From Siderastrea radians (Eukaryota; Cnidaria; Anthozoa; Scleractinia; Rhizangiidae), in assembly GCA_964017195.1 (NCBI GenBank), contig OZ024897.1, positions 31,954,036 through 32,018,035 of the forward strand: 64,000 bases of DNA, given 5' to 3'. A program made the translations under genes and the position numbers. Position 1 is the stretch's first letter, and every line of letters starts with the position of its first letter. Shown in pieces: positions 13,301 through 24,553 of the stretch. Below the pieces are notes generated by a model. It searched no databases. It saw only the letters and a program-made list of their open reading frames with translations, and was not told the DNA's origin.

Positions 13301-16300
13301 AAGCCTATGTTTTAATTCTTCTAATAAGCTAGCAAGTGAAGAAAAAATTTTGTTGTACCAAAAAATTGGACATGAATACCACCCATTTTCGCTTTTGAAT
13401 TTCTCGCTCGTTAGCATATTGAATTTTTATGATGTCATGCGGGTGCCATGTTGTTGCATACAAAAGTAAGTTGCTTCTTAACAATAGTGGCAACCGTATG
13501 ACGTCATAAAATTCAAAATGGCAGCACGCTGGAAATTCAAAAGCGCAAATAGTTGATATTCATGTCTTACTTTTTGGTACACTAAAACTTTCTTTCCGCT
13601 TGTTAACTTAAAGAATTGAAATTTAGACTTTATTTCCAACAGTTTAACGTCAATTTGTTGTAACAGTGGAGCCTCCCTTTAACCACTGAGCTATGCTCGT
13701 GTGTAGCTAAGACATGTTTATTAGGTTCATATATGACAATGACACGTGTCCTGCACAGAAGCAGAAGTGTCTAACGAGAACCGTTGTTATACCAGCAAGG
13801 AATATTGAAACTAAAGGGCAAAGGTTGCTTCACTTATTTTTTACATGTTGAAATAAGAAGCGCTTCTTGGTCAAAAAAGCGATTCTCTCGACTTACGAGG
13901 GCTTCCGTTTGGAACAGCACTTGGAGTAGTCTCCCACGCAGCCGTTTTTAGTGGCGTCACGCAACGTTGCGTGACGCCACTAAAAACGGCTGCGTAGGAG
14001 ACTAGATTTGGAGGCACACCTGCATAAATCCTTTTCAAGACTTCAACTGGGTCAGAATGTGGTAGAAATCCTCTGCGGTTCAGTTCGTCAGAATCAACTG
14101 AAAAGAAGAAAAGGGATGACGTAATTGTCAGTTGGAATACCGAGATACTTAGGAAAAGATTACTGAGTATTTCATCTTAAAACGGTATACGCTTCTTTGT
14201 CAGCAACAAACATTCTTTCCACTTACGGAAATGACTCGGAGGCTGATCGTAATTCTTGCGATAGGTGACATCTGAAAATGCATAGGAAATAATAAACACA
14301 TACACGCAGGTCGGGGTTGAGTTGTTTGCGGTTTCTATAGAAACTGGTGATGCGTTAGTGCTGACGTTTAGGGTAAACAATGTCACTTATTTAAATTCAG
14401 ATGATATCAAAGTAAATTGTTTCATTCTGCTTATGGACCTGATTCTAACATTTCAGTCTATGATCGAAATTCTACTGAAACAAATTGAAAGCTTTAAGCA
14501 GCACTTTTATCTTGTGCTATCCACAAGGTGGTTGTATAACTTGTTCTTACAGGATCATTCTAACTATGAACCATGCCTAGAATGTGCTCCTCCTTACGTG
14601 AGCTGATAAACAGCATCTTCATAAGTCATACGGCATCTTTGTAAGTCAGACTCCATAAGTCATCTCCCCTCCCCCTCCCCCATCATCTATCTTTCCTACT
14701 CCTTTGTCCCATTGGTCGCTCTATTTACTTGCCCGAAGTTTCCAATGTTCTCCTAGTCCAAGATAGCCGCTGAGAAAAAACCGCGGTCACCTAAAATACG
14801 CCTTCACTGCGGGCTAAACACTTTTGATTGCGCCCCCCTCCTCCCCGCGTCATTTAGCTACGCATCTGGATAAGACTACGTTATTACTATTGAATGTCGG
14901 TCCTTCTTCTCTAGCCTCCCACGCAGTCGTTTTTAGGGGAGTCGTATTACCCTCCTCCCCACAAACGCCAGCTTACCGGATTTACTTGCGAGACAATCTA
15001 ACCAATCACCATTGAGGCATTGTTTGACGATGACCAATCAAATTAATCGTTACAACGTACGCTTCTGTATTTCACATCTGTATTTCTGTATCGGGAGGAG
15101 GCAGGAGCCATAATCGGGGACGGATCCATCCCCGATTATAGCTCCTGGAGGAGGGTAATACGACTCCCCTAAAAACGAATGCGTGAGAGGCTTCTTCTTC
15201 TCAGGCGTATCTTTAATTTTGCATTCTCAGTTTTCGATGGATTATTGTAATTTTTCAAATGTCACAAAACTTCGCTTACCAAATGTCCTCCTGTTAGGAG
15301 CTTCGGGAAAAACTGACAACAACAAAAAACAGATATCAATGAGATCTTCTTATGAGATTAGACAACATTTGAAAGAGAAAGACGTCGTCTAATTATCTCA
15401 GTACCTAACGTTGTCCATGTGACTCGATTTGATTCTCTAAGATGAGGTGCTCAGTTGCGCCAATGGGTTAGGGTTAGCGGAACTAAAATATGGAACACCT
15501 CCCGTTGAAACTGAGGAGGGTTCAGGAATTAACAAGGTTTAAGTCTGGCCTTAAAAAGCTTTTTAAATCTAGCTGAATTTACCCCAAACGCTCACAGTAA
15601 TTGAGTGGTACTATGTTAATACTTTTGTAATCTGAAATTTTGTATTTTGTAATATGTTATTTAGAGCAGTTTTCAATTGAGTGTCGAAAGTAATGTTGTG
15701 TTTGCTTTGGTTTTGCTTTACTTCGCTCTCTGATTGGTTCTAAAAGCTCGTGCCACTTTCTCAACCAATCAGAAGTAAAACCAAAACCAATCGTGACTTG
15801 CTCGCACGCGTTTTCCCGCGCTTAACGTTAATTACTTGTATTTGCTTCGATTTCTGATTGGTTCATTTTGTGTTTTGCTCTTGTTGTGATTGGCCAGAGT
15901 AATTACTTTGGTTTTGGTTTTACGACACTCATTTGAAAACCGCTCTATATGTAAATTTATGTTAAACAGAGCCCCATTCAAACCAGCCTCGCTGAACTGG
16001 GCACCTCTGTCTAAATATTGTTGAAATAAAATAAATAAAGGCTGACTAAGTTAAATACAAAATGTGCGAATTTGGTGAGGCACTTTTCATAGCCATTAAG
16101 ATTCGTAAATTTCATAAATGCTCAGTACACATATGAGTGCCCGCTAGGCAAATGCGTTTTCCTAATACTGAAATTGTAATGTCGACGCTGGTAACTAAGT
16201 TTACGATACTTAGGAAATGAACACTTCTTATATTAGCCCCCACCATAGAAGAAGGACCCGAGGAAGCTACAAAAGCTATCACCATAGTTTCCACGTCTTG

Positions 16301-19300
16301 GTCTCTGTAGTACTTACATGGTCTACGTGGGGGGTAACCGTATTTTAAATCGTCATCTGTGAAAACACGAACAATAACGTATTAAAAAGGAACTTTTACT
16401 GATTGACACTTAAAACTGAGATGAAAGAAATAACATTTAGCCAGTAACCAATCACAGGGAGCCCTCGCATCAATTTGTTTTCCTGTGTCTTTCACAAGTG
16501 GCGGCCATTTTGAATAATTTATTCGCGGTTAGACAGTGTGAGGTCTGGAACAGAGAAACCACGAGTTCAAACCGGAGGTTCGGAGACTGCTCGGAGATAG
16601 TGGTCGCGTGCCGAGAATTCCGAAGGCTTCTGGGTTCTAGACTCCCATTCAAAACGGCGCTATCGGTTCCCGACTCCACTTGAGCCTGACCACGTAGACT
16701 AAAAATCAAAATGGCCGCTTTGAGAAGCGATAATTCGACAGACTCGTACCCAGTCGCTATTTGTGAGTCTGGGGAAAAGGAAGAGAAAATTGGATTCTAT
16801 TGAGGCGCACGGGGTGACATGGAAAGGGGCAAAGGAAAAATAGCGCCAGCAAAAACCGCCTGCAAGCAGGTTAGAACGATTGAGGTCAGCAAACGTAAAA
16901 TAAAAACAAAACGCGTCCGTAGTTCAAAACTTCAAAAATATGCTAGCGCGGTAATGTAAACTCAAAACTTCAACAAGATAGCTTACGAGAGAAATCAGCT
17001 CTAATATGACACCAGTTACTTACCGTATGTCCTTCTAGCTGGAAATTTAGAATGATCTTAAAGAAAAAAAGATGTTTGTATTAGTTGGTAAGTGGACATC
17101 GATTTTCGTGAGCTAAAAACAAAACAAAGTAAGAACAATCACTTACATGGCCTTTGGAGGGATGGAAGATTGTCGTATTTCATGTAGTCTGCATCTGAGA
17201 CAAAAAAATTACAAATCAGTAAAATTGCTTTCCAGCTAGCTTTCGGGAAGAATAAATTATGCACTTGTTTACAGAAAGCTCAATAAACCAATAAAAGAAA
17301 ATGCGTCTGGGTTTTGTTTTTTTGTTTTTTGTTTTGTTTTTTTGCCAGACACTTAGAGTCACGTCGCTTAAATGGATTTAGATTAGGGATGTTTCCCGGT
17401 TATTTTGCCGATGGGTTGTTGAAGGCTTTCTGTCAAAGTCAGCTAGCGCGTGTAATGCTCGAAAACTTCATTCTTCGTCAACTCAAGTACTTTTTGATGA
17501 GTTTGAGACTATCGAATTAACTAATGAATATTTATATTCGTATTGTTCAAAAAGCTGATTAGAGCTGATGAACCCGGGTTTAAAAGCTAGCCGTCATATG
17601 TTTCAAAACGTGGTCCATCAACCAAACTGAATTCAAATTGATGCTATTTCGTAGGTTCGGTCAACGCTGCTTTGAAAATAACCAGCAATGTAAGCCGTCT
17701 ACGTTCGTCAATGGAGGCCTTTACGGGTGCAGGGTTAGGAAGCTGATAAGGGAGGAGACGAAAGACTCCAGATTATTTGTTTACTCACGTAGTCTTGGGA
17801 GTGACGGGTAGTGTGAATTAGCAGCTTCTGATTCTAAAATAAATAGATAAATAAATAAATAAATAAGGGGCTAGATGACAGAATCAAAACTTATAAAACC
17901 AATGGCTTTAAACAAAATTAAGAGAACCAATTCCAACTCTGGTGACCAGAGATTTTTCTGGTGGTCTTTTGTGAAACGATCGTTTAAAAGGATAACTCAG
18001 CAACCGCTACTTTCTGCTATTGTTCATAAACTGTTTTGACGCCTTCGAAGGAAATAAGCGGTAAGAAATGAGGCCTGCCCCTAAAAAGCACCCTATCTCC
18101 AAAAGGGCCCTCCCTTAAATCTCTCCGGCGAAATAAATACGGTAAGCGCCCCGGGCTGTAAATCGAATAATTACGGTACTTAGCGCCGTGTGAGAGACGC
18201 CTCTAGCACCCAGAGTAGCTAATCTCGAAAAGAAAAGCGCATTTATGTTACTTTACCCAAAAGCCGTCTGAAAGCCTCAGTGTCCTTGAAGTCTGAAAAA
18301 AGAGAATCCAGTCAAACGCTTGGTTAGTGGATAAAAATCTGCCTTATTTTACCTTTTTGCTTTAGCGTTTACTTAGACGAGTAAGCTGCGCGATTTCGGT
18401 GAAATTGACACAGACAACTTTGGACTGGTGGTCTTTTTGATAACCATTTGTCATCTAACAAAGGGCTCGCCAACTTTCTATACGCTAATACTGAAGCGGA
18501 TAAATCTACCCCGAGCTTACATAGTCAGCAGTTTTACCTGGTTTGGCTGGCTTCTTAGAGAACTCCGCTGCCGGATCTGCTGAGGCTGGAAAGCAGAATT
18601 TACAGACATTTAGCCTGCTGTATGATTCAGAAGCGATTTTATCATGTAAATTCTAACTTTTGAGTCTTGAAAATCCCTCTCAATTTTAATGTTTGTCTTG
18701 CAAAATCTTTCAACATGAAATTTCCAAAGAAGCTCCAACGTCATGTTCACGCGCCCTTCAGAGTAAAAGGGTTACGAAATCCCTCAAAATTCAACAAACC
18801 GCGGTCGTTTTCTACCCGAGTGAAGTCAGTGTGAGCGAGAGTTCCCAAGAACTTCCGCTTTTGTAAATTTTTTTTGTCTTGGCCATTCAAATGAAAGCTA
18901 TTAAGCGGTACTTTACTGTGATAATATCTTTGTTTTGTTGTTGTTGTTGTTGTTTATTTTTTGCTTGAATATTCTGTCATGCGGGAATAGTTTAAGTAAT
19001 TTTACAGTGGGTCAATGTACTTACTATCTGTGGCCTTCTTATCCGTGTCTGCTTTTGTCTCTGTCGTCGCATCTTTCTTTTGTTCAGTGTCTGTTACAGC
19101 TAAAAAACACCAAAAATTTTAAAATCTTTCACCCTTTTTTAAACTGTCACTCAAAGAAGGTAAACTGAAACGATATTTCTGTTGAACGTTTGGCTAGTTG
19201 GCTAGTCTTACTCTTTTCCAAAGTCTCAAGCTTTTCTTTAGGGACTTCCCTTGTTTTATCTGTAAGCTCCTTCGGTACCTCTGAAGATAAACAGAATATA

Positions 19301-22300
19301 AAATAAACAATTCATCTCTTTGCATGGTATGCCTTTATCTTTGAATGATGGCTTTAATTTCTCTCAGATGAGAGAAATAAAAATTAGAGCAATCGAGGAC
19401 TAAAGAATTTACCAGTCTCTGTCTGTTTGACGATGTCTTCCTTCGTTGATGTGGCCTGGTCGCTCTTAGTCTTTGACGCATCTGAAAACAACATAACAGT
19501 TGTCAATAACAAAATATTGACGAATAGAAAGTAAAAAAAAAATCTATGGGTGCGCACGAGAGTTGGTGAAATTTAGTCCAAAAATACATGATGCAAAACC
19601 ATGTATTATAATTGCCACAAAACATGACGTGCACTTGACAGCAGGAGAGAAATATAGAAGGCACGAGCTTCTTTCTACATTTCTCGAGTGTTCTCAAATG
19701 CACGACGTGCTTTATGACAAAATAATACATGGTTGTACCCTCTATGTGCTTTATGACACAAAATTTGAGCTAAAGCGAAAACTGAAATGAAACGAGTTCT
19801 CAGTCCATTCTGGTACACAACATAGAGAACGTCCGTGAAACCAAAAAAAAAGATTTAATTAGCAAAGCAACGGTTCTACACATGCGTTATACATTTTGGT
19901 ACATTTCTTTGCTGTCTTCGGCAAAACAACAACGTGAATTGACAAATTTTAGATTTTAGAGAGAACTCGAACGTAGGACGAGAATTTTCCTTTAACTGTC
20001 AGACCTTGACGTCCCAACGGATTCAGCTGCAGAATAGTTCGGCCCCAGCTGACCAAATGCAAGAGTTGAAAAAGACGCGAAAAAGTTCAAAATCGTTTTT
20101 TAGGCTTTCACTATAAAAGGCGTTTTACATTATAAGAGACGTTTTACGTTGCTTCCAGACTAAACGGAAGCCTTACCTGAAGCATCATTTTCCTTAGCGG
20201 TTAGTTCTTCTAGTTCTAAAAAAATAAAATTGACGATATTCAGTTATAAACAACCCAAAAATATTTAACATTAAAGAGTAGAGATTTGTTACCTAGTAGC
20301 GGTTAAAGGAAAGGGCAGATCCAGGGGGGGAGTGGATTGGGTCACTAGCCACCCCCTCTTTGGGGTCGTTTAAACTTGAAAGGGAACTAAACTATCACAG
20401 AGGCGATTTTGTCTCGGATTGTTCCGATATGGTCCTGTCAGGTCAGCCACCCCGTTTCAAAAATCCTGGATCCGCCACTGAAAGGAGCGCACTTCCAGGG
20501 ACGTTAGCTTACGGGGTACACAGTGAAAGCGGACCAGTTACCATAACCAAAAAAAAAAGGTTAAAGTTTGAATCTGAGATAACCGTATTTTTACTGGTCA
20601 CAATAGACTTTTAATTATCGGTTAAATTAACCATTTGCTTTTCAGTTAAAATAACCGTTCTTGAAAGGTTGTTTTAACCAAAAAATATGGTTGTTTCAAA
20701 CATAATCATACCCGCGTTTTAAACCATTTGAAATAGGTTGTTATTACCCGACTTTTTTAGGTTTAAATGACCTTTGATATTAGGTTATGTAACCCATGGA
20801 TTTTGGTTAAAATAACCATTTTGTGTGGTTGTATAACCATTCAAAATGGTTATAGTAACCTCAGTTTTTTGGTTCTGTCAATGAATCTGAGGTAACCAAT
20901 TAAAAATGGTCAAGGCTGAGGTAACCAATTAAAAATGCCAAGGCTTTTCGTTATAAGGCATCTCCCAAATAGTGTAAGATTCCGGCAGTTCCAAACATCA
21001 AAGAAGTAGAAGTTGAACAAAACTCCGTTGTGTCTTTTTGATCTAGAAATTATCCAGATGACTTGAGAATGAGGTTATAATCAATTTCTTTGGACGATTA
21101 ACAAAATCGCTTTTGACAAACATAGAAAAGCATAAAACAAATCGAGTACATTTATACAAAAAAAAAACGCCCTAGTAAACACCTTTCTGCAAATGACTTT
21201 TAGGTCTTTCAAATATTTCGGCTAAATTTAAAGTCGTTTTCATTTATTTCAGTGTTTGCAAGAAATGTGTTTGTCTCAGGAACTCGTCCAAATCAAAATA
21301 ACTTAGCGTGAACATTCTGACGTAGGTTTTGTAGTGTTATGGATGGAATTCTTAAATGAAACCTTTCAAATGGTAACTGAAAACCGAGCTTTTCTCTTTA
21401 AAATCGATTCCCCTCTTTCTTATTATTTTCTCAGTGTTTGGGTGTGCCTTGTGACATTTCGCGAATATTTTCCCGCAAAATTCTGTAAACTAATCAATTG
21501 TCTGAGGGCCTCTTCATATGAGCCCGGTTTCCGAGATCTCGCCTCACTCCTATTTCCTTTGTAAAAATTGCGATGTGTTCATATGAGAAGGCGGGCCAGC
21601 CCGGTTACCGAGATCTCGGTTTCTACAACCGAGATCTCGGCAACCGGGATGAAAATTTTCTCATATGAACACTCCAGCCCGGTTACCGGGATGAAAATGT
21701 TTTTGACAAATTAGCTTCGCTTTCGAAACTGGGCGGCCAAAATAGCATAATTTTGCCGTGTGTGCATTTCCACTTCAAAAGTATTCGAATTAGCTTTATT
21801 TTAGTAAAGTTACAAGAGTCGACAAAGCTATGATAGTCGCGAACAATACTTGTTTATGTGGCGCCATTTTGGTTTTGTTTCTTGAATTTCATCCCGGTAA
21901 CCGGGCTGAAATTTCCCATATGAACAGACGACAAAATTCATCCCGGTAACCGAGCCAGCCCGGTTACCGGGATCATATGAAGAGGCCCTGAATCAGGGTG
22001 GAAAAGGGGATCGAGTTTTTGCAGGAAGTAAACGGAATTATAACCACTCAATTTTGGAATTTTCTTTGCAAATTTTTGAAAGCGTCGCGGACGTAAAGAT
22101 TTCAGGCTACGTTAGTTACATCACGGTAGTGCTGCATTTATTTGTACGCAATCCGCCGATGATGTTCGCAGTGACACATTCCGTGATATTAGAGATTTTC
22201 TCCATGGTGTGTTTTTCTTGGCTAATGTTAAGTCAACAAAATTGCTTCTGGGTAAATAAGTTTTAGAGTTTAAAACAGATTATGCTCTTTAATACTTGGC

Positions 22301-23754
22301 ATTGAAAATATGTATTATCGAGCGCTTTCTATAATAAACAAGCACTACCAAGTGTTGTCACCTCCGAACGCAAGATAAGGATTATACTATAGGCTATAGT
22401 TAAAACCGCTGAATTAAATGTTCGTTTCTCGCAAGTTGAAGAAAGATATAAATCACATTTATTCATAAGAATAGCAACGTTCCACCATAAATACTCGTGA
22501 AAGTCACACCTATAGAAAATTTCTTTACACTAACATAAACATTTGTGTTAGATATTTCGATAGGTCTAGACTAGACAATAATGCGCCTGACTGACGTAAT
22601 TCAAAATCTTCTCCGCCTAATTGTGCGATATTTTTGCTAAGTTTGCGGTAAGCACAGGGAGGCAAGCATAGCATTTCATAGCGAAGCAGAAAAATTCTCG
22701 TTGATTTTAACAAAAGCTGACAGACATATTGAAGTATTTTCAGTCTAGCACGCGCCGCGCCTTCGGATTTGACCCAATCAGAATGCGTGAAGAGCCACGC
22801 GTGGTAATTACATCCCGCGCGCTTCCCTCGCAGGTCAAAGGTGACATAATTATCTAAGAGATTTACTGTATTTTCCTGCTCTGCGGGTTGCAACCGTTTA
22901 GAACATTTAAAACAAAGCGAAAGGAAACAATTCTAGTACGGTAGTTAACAGATTGACTTCGATTGAATTCAGTGATTGTCTTTAAACAAAGACTTTCTAT
23001 ATGTGAGATTTATGGACCTCTCTGAGTTGGAAGAAGTCTGCTATGGTTGTGCAGGCCGCGACTATAGCCGCTGTATTATACCTTTTCAAAAATATGTAAT
23101 TTAACGACCAGATTGTGCCCGATTTTGGTCCTAACTTAGAAACTCATTTCAGTGATTCTTACAACTGTACTATATACAATTTTGCACTATGTAATAGTCA
23201 GGTTAATTTCTAAACCCGCCTAAAACAAAAATGGTTATCTTGGTGTGTAACTATGTACTCAAAGGTGCGAACCACGCACGTATGATTGGAATGAATATTT
23301 TGTAAAAAGAAGTCTCTCAACAGCACGTACAGTCTTATGTGGATTTAAGCACAGCAAACTCATATCACAAAACAAAACCGTCAACAGAGCAATCTACATC
23401 AAAGAGATACTGCCAAGGATAATTTTCGATAAGCACTTCTATAACGAAGACAAAATGTGTTGCGCTGTTTACAGTGTTATCGCCATCTGTTCCAAGCTCT
23501 AAAATAATGGCACACAAATGGAACACATTAGTGAATGGCAAACAAGCGGAGGAAGAAAACACTTCTTCCTTAACTTTTGCTCCCTACTTCAGTCTTTCGT
23601 TTTCTATGATATATAAGAGATCGAACATTCAACCGTTCAAACTTCTAGCTTCTAACGACTCACCTTTCTCGATCTCCTCAAGGCTAAGTTCTGGCGATGG
23701 GCGCGCTGAGACCAGTGCTAACATTAAAATCAAGATAAATCGACTGCACAACAT
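10356..23754 (-). CDS. secreted protein encoded by 21-23 symmetrical phase-1 micro-exons
   Basis: Exons in transcript order: 23754-23664, 20215-20177, 19481-19413, 19280-19212, 19099-19025, 18585-18538, 18292-18257, 17833-17789, 17194-17147, 17038-17024, 16356-16318, (15300-15280), 14271-14227, 14097-13897, 13085-13005, 12577-12515, (12399-12376), 12243-12193, 11718-11638, 11412-11347, 11048-10983, 10800-10768, 10585-10356. Bracketed exons are less certain. The sum is about 500 residues. Exon 1 begins MLCSRFILILMLALVSA, a textbook signal peptide, followed by RPSPELS. Every internal exon is divisible by three (15-201 nt) and every intron is phase 1 with GT-AG ends, so the frame survives any exon skip. 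The N-terminal third is Lys/Glu/Thr/Asp-rich and likely disordered; the middle is rich in Tyr, Pro and Arg; the C-terminal part has Lys/Arg-rich helical segments. No Cys pattern or known domain. The last 55 or so residues come from an ACTCTCG-rich repeat and the true end may differ. Confidence 0.72.
11822..12098. repeat. (GAA/AAG)n microsatellite, nearly pure purine, with CAA interruptions
   Basis: About 280 bases of GAA/AAG triplets with short AAC/CAA runs at 11998-12030 and 12073-12092. On the minus strand it is a long CTT/TTC pyrimidine tract inside the intron just upstream of the exon starting at 11718. All long poly-Lys, poly-Glu, poly-Arg and poly-Leu frames here are microsatellite artefacts. 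Confidence 0.95.
13176..13716 (-). repeat. tRNA-like SINE head split by a MITE
   Basis: On the minus strand 13716-13679 carries an A-box-like TAGCTCAGTGG and the sequence resumes at 13250, where a T-arm-like AAGTTCGACTTC lies near 13215. Joined across the inserted element they give one tRNA-like unit. The B box is imperfect, so this is more likely a SINE or pseudo-tRNA than a working tRNA gene. Confidence 0.45.
13254..13678. mobile_element. MITE flanked by TTAA (piggyBac-type target), about 425 bp
   Basis: The ends AGGGAACCTCCACTGTTA and the inverse of TAACAGTGGAGCCTCCCT are terminal inverted repeats. TTAA flanks both sides (13250-13253 and 13679-13682), the target duplication of piggyBac-superfamily elements. 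Further inward the arms still match (for example TTTGAATTTC... on one side and its inverse on the other). No transposase. It sits in an intron of the micro-exon gene. Confidence 0.7.
13897..14097 (-). CDS. exon of the micro-exon gene carrying an in-frame 78-bp palindrome
   Basis: This is the longest internal exon of the gene (201 nt; the others are 15-81). It is open throughout in the gene's frame and ends at a GTAAGT donor in phase 1. A 78-bp near-perfect palindrome (13927-14004) lies inside it and adds exactly 26 codons. An alternative donor at 14019 (GCAG|GTGTGC), also phase 1, would give a 78-nt exon without the palindrome. The first part (DSDELNRRGFLPHSDP) is similar to the next exon, 13085-13005 (GDSDGNRRGFLANPDP), so the two arose by exon duplication. 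Confidence 0.65.
13927..14004. repeat. 78-bp near-perfect palindrome inside a coding exon
   Basis: Two 39-nt arms meet at GCAAC|GTTGC (13965/13966) with one mismatch. The outer words (AGTCTCCCACGCAGCCGTTT) match the end of the MITE at 14913-15192, so this is a miniature foldback of the same family. Its ends read TAG...CTA, compatible with a TA target. Confidence 0.8.
14913..15192. mobile_element. MITE with about 45-bp inverted repeats, 'agcctcccacgcag' family
   Basis: The left end AGCCTCCCACGCAGTCGTTT and about 25 further bases recur inverted at 15148-15192. A second, smaller palindrome (GGCAGGAGCCATAATCGGGG and its inverse) lies near the right end at 15098-15150. No coding capacity. It lies in an intron of the micro-exon gene. 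Confidence 0.7.
15663..15946. mobile_element. interspersed inverted-repeat element, copy 1 (second copy at 38620-38902)
   Basis: The ends are GAGCAGTTTTCAATTGAGTG and the inverse of CACTCATTTGAAAACCGCTC. The body has several CCAATCAGA/TGATTGGTT words. A copy in the opposite orientation lies at 38620-38902, including the TTTTCCCGCGC core. About 284 bp, non-coding. Confidence 0.7.
20520..20945. repeat. cluster of GGTT-N-AACC short palindromes
   Basis: Around ten imperfect 12-14-bp palindromes of the form GGTT-(4-6)-AACC occur one after another (for example GGTTAAATTAACC, GGTTGTTTTAACC, GGTTAAAATAACC, GGTTATAGTAACC), spaced about 20-35 bp, bounded by 'gaatctgag(a/g)taacc' words. It is non-coding and lies in the first intron of the micro-exon gene. 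Confidence 0.7.
21504..21990. mobile_element. foldback MITE, 'gagggcctcttcatatga' family
   Basis: The ends GAGGGCCTCTTCATATGAGC and its inverse at 21964-21990 enclose several GCCCGGTTACCG(A/G)GAT repeats in both orientations and GAGATCTCGG palindromes. About 487 bp, non-coding, in the first intron of the micro-exon gene. Confidence 0.75.
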
Positions 23755-23920
23755 CTCGAAGAGTAAGCTATAGACGATCAAAGTTATTATTCGCCTCTCA
23801 ATGAAAATTCTTGCGTCCGTCTTGGTCTTGTCTAGCTCTAATGGACGCGGGCGAAGTTAAGACGGTATTTTAAAACCGAAATAAATTTTGAGTAGCCAAT
23901 CACCAAGCCCCATTTCAGTT

Positions 23921-23928
23921 TATAAAGG
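23921..23928 (-). promoter_or_regulatory. possible TATA box of the micro-exon gene
   Basis: On the minus strand TTTATAAAC lies about 170 bases upstream of the signal-peptide ATG at 23754, followed by a GATTGGC (CCAAT-type) word. Distance would imply a 5' leader of about 140 nt. Weak evidence. Confidence 0.25.
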
Positions 23929-24206
23929 TGTCCTGTTCTCTATCAGCTATCTATAACATCTTTTGGCAGTTTATTAATAGTTGTCATAATTTATGCATCG
24001 CGCCGACACTGGAAAGACTGTCGACCGCGCGCGCGAGAAGAAATAAATTTCTTACAGGGTCTTGTTTCTTCGTAGACCGCAAAACAGTCGCTTTTTTCCT
24101 CTTAAATTCGAGTTCCATAAAATGCTGGTCTCCCTCCCAAGTATTTTGTTAATGACCAAACTTGAAATATGGGAAAATAAATAATCAATCAATCAATCAA
24201 TCAATG

Positions 24207-24238
<32 letters not shown>

Positions 24239-24306
24239 TTTTTGAGGCGAAAAAAGTCTCTCCCCAGCCTCCCTCCCTGCAATCTCACTCCCAATCTCAC
24301 TTTTGA

Positions 24307-24553
24307 TAGCGCTAAAATAAAGTTATGAATGTGCAAATGAAACTTGACTTACCTCAACTTGGGGTTGTTTTTGCGTCTTGTGTTTAATTCGGGCGCAAAT
24401 TCGTGACAGTTTCAAGCGAGTTTTCCGCGTTATTAGCTGGTGTTGTTTCTCCGGAATAAAACGAATTGCGCCCGAATTACACACAAGACACAAAGACAAC
24501 CCCACGTTGAGGAGAGTTATTTTTTTCCACATTGATAACTTTATTTTAGCACT
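24307..24553. mobile_element. MITE with long inverted repeats
   Basis: TAGCGCTAAAATAAAGTTAT at the left end is matched by the inverse of ATAACTTTATTTTAGCACT at the right. The arms continue inward for about 90 bases (TTGTGTCTTG-type and GGGCGCAA words), meeting near 24420. Non-coding. Confidence 0.7.

Noticed and set aside
16961..17000. A possible 12-nt micro-exon with a GTAAGC donor near 16976
   Set aside because: The acceptor has no pyrimidine tract and nothing else supports it, so it was left out of the gene model.
22525..22893. A 122-codon minus-strand frame in the first intron of the micro-exon gene
   Set aside because: No domain, no splice partners in phase, composition like an interspersed repeat.
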